A stretch of DNA of 64,000 bases from Branchiostoma belcheri. Its lineage: Eukaryota; Chordata; Leptocardii; Amphioxiformes; Branchiostomatidae. Numbering within the stretch: the stretch's first letter is position 1; the number at the start of each line of letters is the position of its first letter. The translations under genes and the position numbers were made by a program. Location of the stretch: assembly GCF_001625305.1 (NCBI RefSeq), contig NW_017804587.1, positions 821,045-885,044 of the forward strand. The letters run 5' to 3'. Positions 60,433 to 64,000 of the stretch are shown here, one piece after another. Under the pieces are notes generated by a model that was not told the DNA's origin, made no database searches, and saw only the letters and a list, made by a program, of their open reading frames with translations.

Positions 60433-63396
60433 CTACACCTGTCTGGTGATGACCACATACCCGAGTCCGTTGTTTGCCCCATCCTGACCGCTCGTGTCAG
60501 TACCGGAGTTAAACGAACCGCCTCCTCCTCCCCCATTTGGGTTACAATCCTGTCCCCTGCCTCCCCCTGAGTACCCACCTCCCCCACCTCCCCCACCATA
60601 GGCGCCATAACTCCCTCCCCCTCCACCAAACCCACCATCAGCATTATTATTTACACCACTCCCTCCAACCCCGCCATTCACAAACGCCTTCCCACCTTCC
60701 CCACCATCCTTACAACTGTTGCCTCCAAACCGTTTAGAACTCCCTCCATCCGTCAGCAGCCCTCCCCCTCCCCCACCCATGTAGTTATCCTTCCATCCTG
60801 TCGCCCCCTGTCCGTTAGATCCTCCACTACAACCGGTTCCTCCATAAGCCTTGTTACCAGTAGTGGACACAGTCCCGTCACACAGGGGGTTATGGGTCTG
60901 TGGTCCATACCCTGCTCCTCCCCCACCCCCGGCGATAATGAGTGGCGTGTTGTCTCCCCTGGTGACAAATGTACCACCCCCTCCTCCTACACTCCTGTCC
61001 CTCTTGTTCTCAGCACCTTCTTGTCCCACCAGGATCTTCAGAGTTTCACCTGCAGTATTGAAAAAGGAACATCATAGTTTCCATTATTATACTTATCTTT
61101 CTTATATCGAAAGGGAAGGTAGGTATCTTAAAAATTTTGGCGATACATGTACCATTATCTTTTTTTTCTTACTCTTTCTCCGAGGAATGGAAGCAGATAA
61201 TCCAAATAACAAGTTACATGTATCTCTTTCTGTACACTCTATAATGTTAATTTTACAACATGTAACACGTGCTGTTCTATTGGTGGTTGAATAAGATACA
61301 CTATGTATATTGTTTCTGCCAAGAAGTCCTGTACTACAGATGAAATATTGAACCTTTTTTGAGGTTAAATGTTCCCCTCAGTACGGCACCCCGTCCTCCG
61401 GCGGACTTCGGGTTGTGCACACCCCACCCTGCAGCAGCACCTGTCAATCAAACATGTCAGTCACCTTTAGGTGCACAGATGATAAAACAATATGGACCAT
61501 GAAATAAGACAGCTGCTGAGTGAAGAAAGTATTCGACATACATGAATCAAGTTATACCCTGGCTTGAAATTTCCTTTGAAATATTAAGACTCTAGCCTGA
61601 CTACTCGCGCTCCTGGCGGCCGGCCGCCCCGAAGTTGCCACACCATCTTGGGGTGGGGGTCATTAACCTCCGGCCGAGAGCTTGTATACACAGGCTATTA
61701 AGACTCAAATACTTTATTTAAGAGGTGTTATTAAGGACAATGCGCTGTAAATTGGCTATATCAACTATCAAATGATAAGTCCCCACCCGCTGTCTCTATG
61801 CTGTACGTTCCCGTCCCCGGTACAGTGAAGTGTTGTATCCCGTCATGTAGCGTCACCAGGTGTTCATGGTCCTGTCCCCTGTAGTGGGTACCCAGGGTAG
61901 TGGGGCCCAGACGGCCGCTGGCGCCCAGGGTGGTCAACTTGGCAGTTCGGAAGGAAGAATCTGAAAAAAGTAGGTTAATTATACATATTTTGTCTGGGGA
62001 ATCAATTTTCTCAATATATTGAGCAGAGCTGACTGTATACTATGTAACGTTAGTAATTACCTCGAGTGGTGGTGGCCGGACGACCTCTGGCTGGCACAGC
62101 TGTGAACGTGGCCGTGGTCTGTTTTTTTCCTTGCTTCGGAGTACCAGAGTGATTTGGCAAAAGGTATGTGTTATTAGTCTGAATCTGACGTGTAACTATC
62201 AGGTTATAATATCAATACAGCAAGTGGTGCTTGACTAGATGTATATAGTTTCACAACTAAACAAACTAGTACTAATGCTAAAACGTACCGACAATGTCGC
62301 CAAGGATAATTTCCGTTTCTCTCCTTTCCGTCCGAGGATCAAACCTGACGTAACTGATGTCGTCAGGAATGCCCGGGGTTGGACCTTTCAGCAGAGACTC
62401 CAGCCGGGCCGTGACGTCAGAGTACACGTTCATGACGTCAAAGTCACTGCCATGCTCCACGACTTTCTGTGAGAAGTCCACTGTGCTGGACAGACAGCCT
62501 AAGGTGCTCTCAACACTGTCTGCTGTAGCAGAGAGCTGCTTGGAACGGGCTGCTGTGACGGCCGCTAACTTTTCTTTCAGTTCAGTCTGCTTGCGTCTGA
62601 CAAGGCCAGTGTAGTACTTGATCTCTTCCTCCGCAGCTGCATCGATGTCGTCTGCAGCTTTCTTACTCCTGGTGTCCAGTTCAGCCTCCTTCTTGGCCAC
62701 GACCCCTGCAGCGTCTCGGTATTCCTGAATTTTTGGCCTGGCAGCTTCCAGGTTGCCTTTGATCTTTGCTCTGACGTCACTCACAACGTCTGTCAGGTAG
62801 CCGTATTTGTGGTCCTTGTGTTGCAGTACCGTGCAGTCTCGGCAGATGGGACTCTGGCACGTATCACAGTAGAACTTCAGCTTCTCGTCTTCATGTTTTG
62901 GACACATCGGCAGTAATGTCGACTTGACCGATGACGTCTTGGTGATCAGTTGCTCTTTTAGCTCTGCCACGCCGATGACTTCATGGTCACGTGTACGTTT
63001 TGTGCGACGGTGGCCTCGAGCACATTCGTCACACAAGAACTCTTCACACACAACACAGCCACAAGTAGCCACTTCTTCTTCACACAGATCACAAACTACT
63101 TTGTCGTCTGTCACACTAGCTGCACTCTTGTGAGCCTGAACGGTGTCCCTCAAGCTCAGGACAAAGAAGTTGTTTTTGAGCCCGGCGACACCGCCCTCCG
63201 GAAGTACAGTTTCGATCCGACATGTTGGACACGGAAACCTGTCCTTCGCCTCACCTTGTTTCGCTACAAACTTCTTCAGACAGTCCTTACAGAAGGTGTG
63301 AAGACACGGCAGGATCTTGGGGTCCTTGTAGGGCTCCAGGCAGATCGTACACTCCAGAAAGTCACCGGAAATCTGGCTGAGTACGGCCTCCGCCAT
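60433..63396 (-). CDS. TRIM-type protein (RING, two B-boxes, coiled coil) joined to an ALK/LTK-type glycine-rich domain
   Basis: Minus-strand exons: 63396-62289, 62129-62061, 61960-61787, 61440-61354, 61049-60433; all junctions are phase 1, giving about 684 residues. The RING is C3HC4 (C16, C19, C31, H33, C36, C39, C56, C59). A B-box-1-like unit (VCDLCEEEVATCGC) and a B-box 2 (PMCPKHEDEKLKFYCDTC) follow, then a coiled coil, about residues 205-310. Exons 3-5 encode a segment matching the order of the ALK/LTK glycine-rich region: TLGASGRLGPT, FTVPGTGTYSI, AGAAAGWG, GTFNLKKGETLKILVGQEG, then polyglycine blocks (VGGGGGTFV, LIIAGGGGGAGYG) and the close YVVITRQV. The N-terminal half predicts a ubiquitin E3 ligase. 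The function of the C-terminal half inside a cell is unknown. Exon 2 has a poor acceptor (GCAAG) and could be skipped in frame. Confidence 0.85.
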
Positions 63397-64000
63397 GACA
63401 CCTGTACGCTTCAGGTGAGATACCGTTAACAGGTGAACTTTGAACTTCTGTTCAACACAGGGTCACTGTTTATAAAAGGATAAGGTTTCAGCGGATGCCA
63501 GATCCAATACATAGCACGCTCGGTCAAGAGTGAGTCAGTGTGAGGGGTTTGTGGTATATAATTGGGGTGTGTGGTATAATTTCAATTCCTTGGAGAAGGC
63601 ATGGTGGCCCTAAAGCCGGGTATCTGGTCTGTAAAGGCCCTGAAAATGACAGTCTGTTACCCAGACTAGATCGGGCCAATGAAACTACACGTACTTATAT
63701 ATATACATTTCCCCCTTATGCCACGAGACGGCTCGCATAGTCGGAGAATATACATAATCCTGTGTGTGGCGATTTTGTCGTAATGTACAATATATATTTT
63801 AACGTAGCAGATTTTAATTGGAAGGGTGACTTGAATATAAACAGCACTTTTTATTTGACAAAATATGTAATGAAAAACCTCAGCAAGTGTAATACATTAA
63901 CAATTTAATATTGCAATATATCCAATATCTGTTATATCAATATCTGTATATATCCATAATAGTTTTAATATGTCTATACCTTAGGCCACACCGACTTAAT
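63397..64000. other. 5' flank of the TRIM gene
   Basis: No further coding sequence is supported. TATAAAAGG at 63472-63480 lies on the plus strand; on the minus strand (the gene's direction) no clear TATA box is seen. The sequence beyond 63740 is AT-rich with repeated ATATCTGT/TATCAATAT motifs. Confidence 0.4.

Noticed and set aside
60892-61294. Pro-rich plus-strand frames opposite the glycine-rich exon
   Set aside because: Antisense shadows of GGN codons read as CCN; the minus-strand model has matching splice phases and homology.

Overview
The window looks like nuclear DNA from a cephalochordate (amphioxus, Branchiostoma type). The genes are intron-rich, with GT-AG introns and vertebrate-like orthologues. 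The intergenic and intronic space is packed with palindromic MITEs, tRNA-derived SINEs and minisatellites. Several exon-intron borders are tandemly duplicated, a habit I recall being reported for amphioxus genes. Species identity is inferred, not proven. I assembled the gene models by hand from splice sites and codon phase; no transcript evidence was available.

Layout. 39-317 (-): last exon of an unidentified membrane protein. 2739-7140 (+): a short ZNF451-like protein with one U1/matrin-type zinc finger and a PIN/NYN-like nuclease domain; its last intron holds a transposon-like element whose inverted arms are minisatellites. 7141-17685: gene-poor, full of nested MITEs. 17686-35293 (+): a 12-exon HUNK-family protein kinase of about 1101 residues, with long introns holding 20-bp and 182-bp tandem arrays, SINEs and a (CA)n tract. 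39291-52207 (-): YRDC (threonylcarbamoyl-AMP synthase), with two alternative last exons, six copies of a 96-nt exon segment and a 2-kb pogo-like element in an intron. 52986-59688 (+): CDK5RAP1 (methylthiotransferase), head to head with YRDC. 60433-63396 (-): a TRIM protein (RING, two B-boxes, coiled coil) joined to an ALK/LTK-type glycine-rich domain.

How the genes relate. YRDC and CDK5RAP1 share a 778-bp intergenic promoter region, and their products act at the same tRNA position: t6A37 for YRDC, ms2i6A37 for CDK5RAP1. The remaining neighbours show no obvious functional link.

Most unusual content. (1) In YRDC, copied exon segments at the borders of exons 2, 3 and 4 keep their reading frames and differ mainly at synonymous positions. 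The exon 3 copies are 96-nt, phase 0-0 cassettes with both acceptor-like and donor sites. (2) Similar border duplications occur in HUNK and CDK5RAP1. (3) The TRIM plus ALK-type glycine-rich architecture. (4) A KA1-like C-terminus on the HUNK-family kinase.
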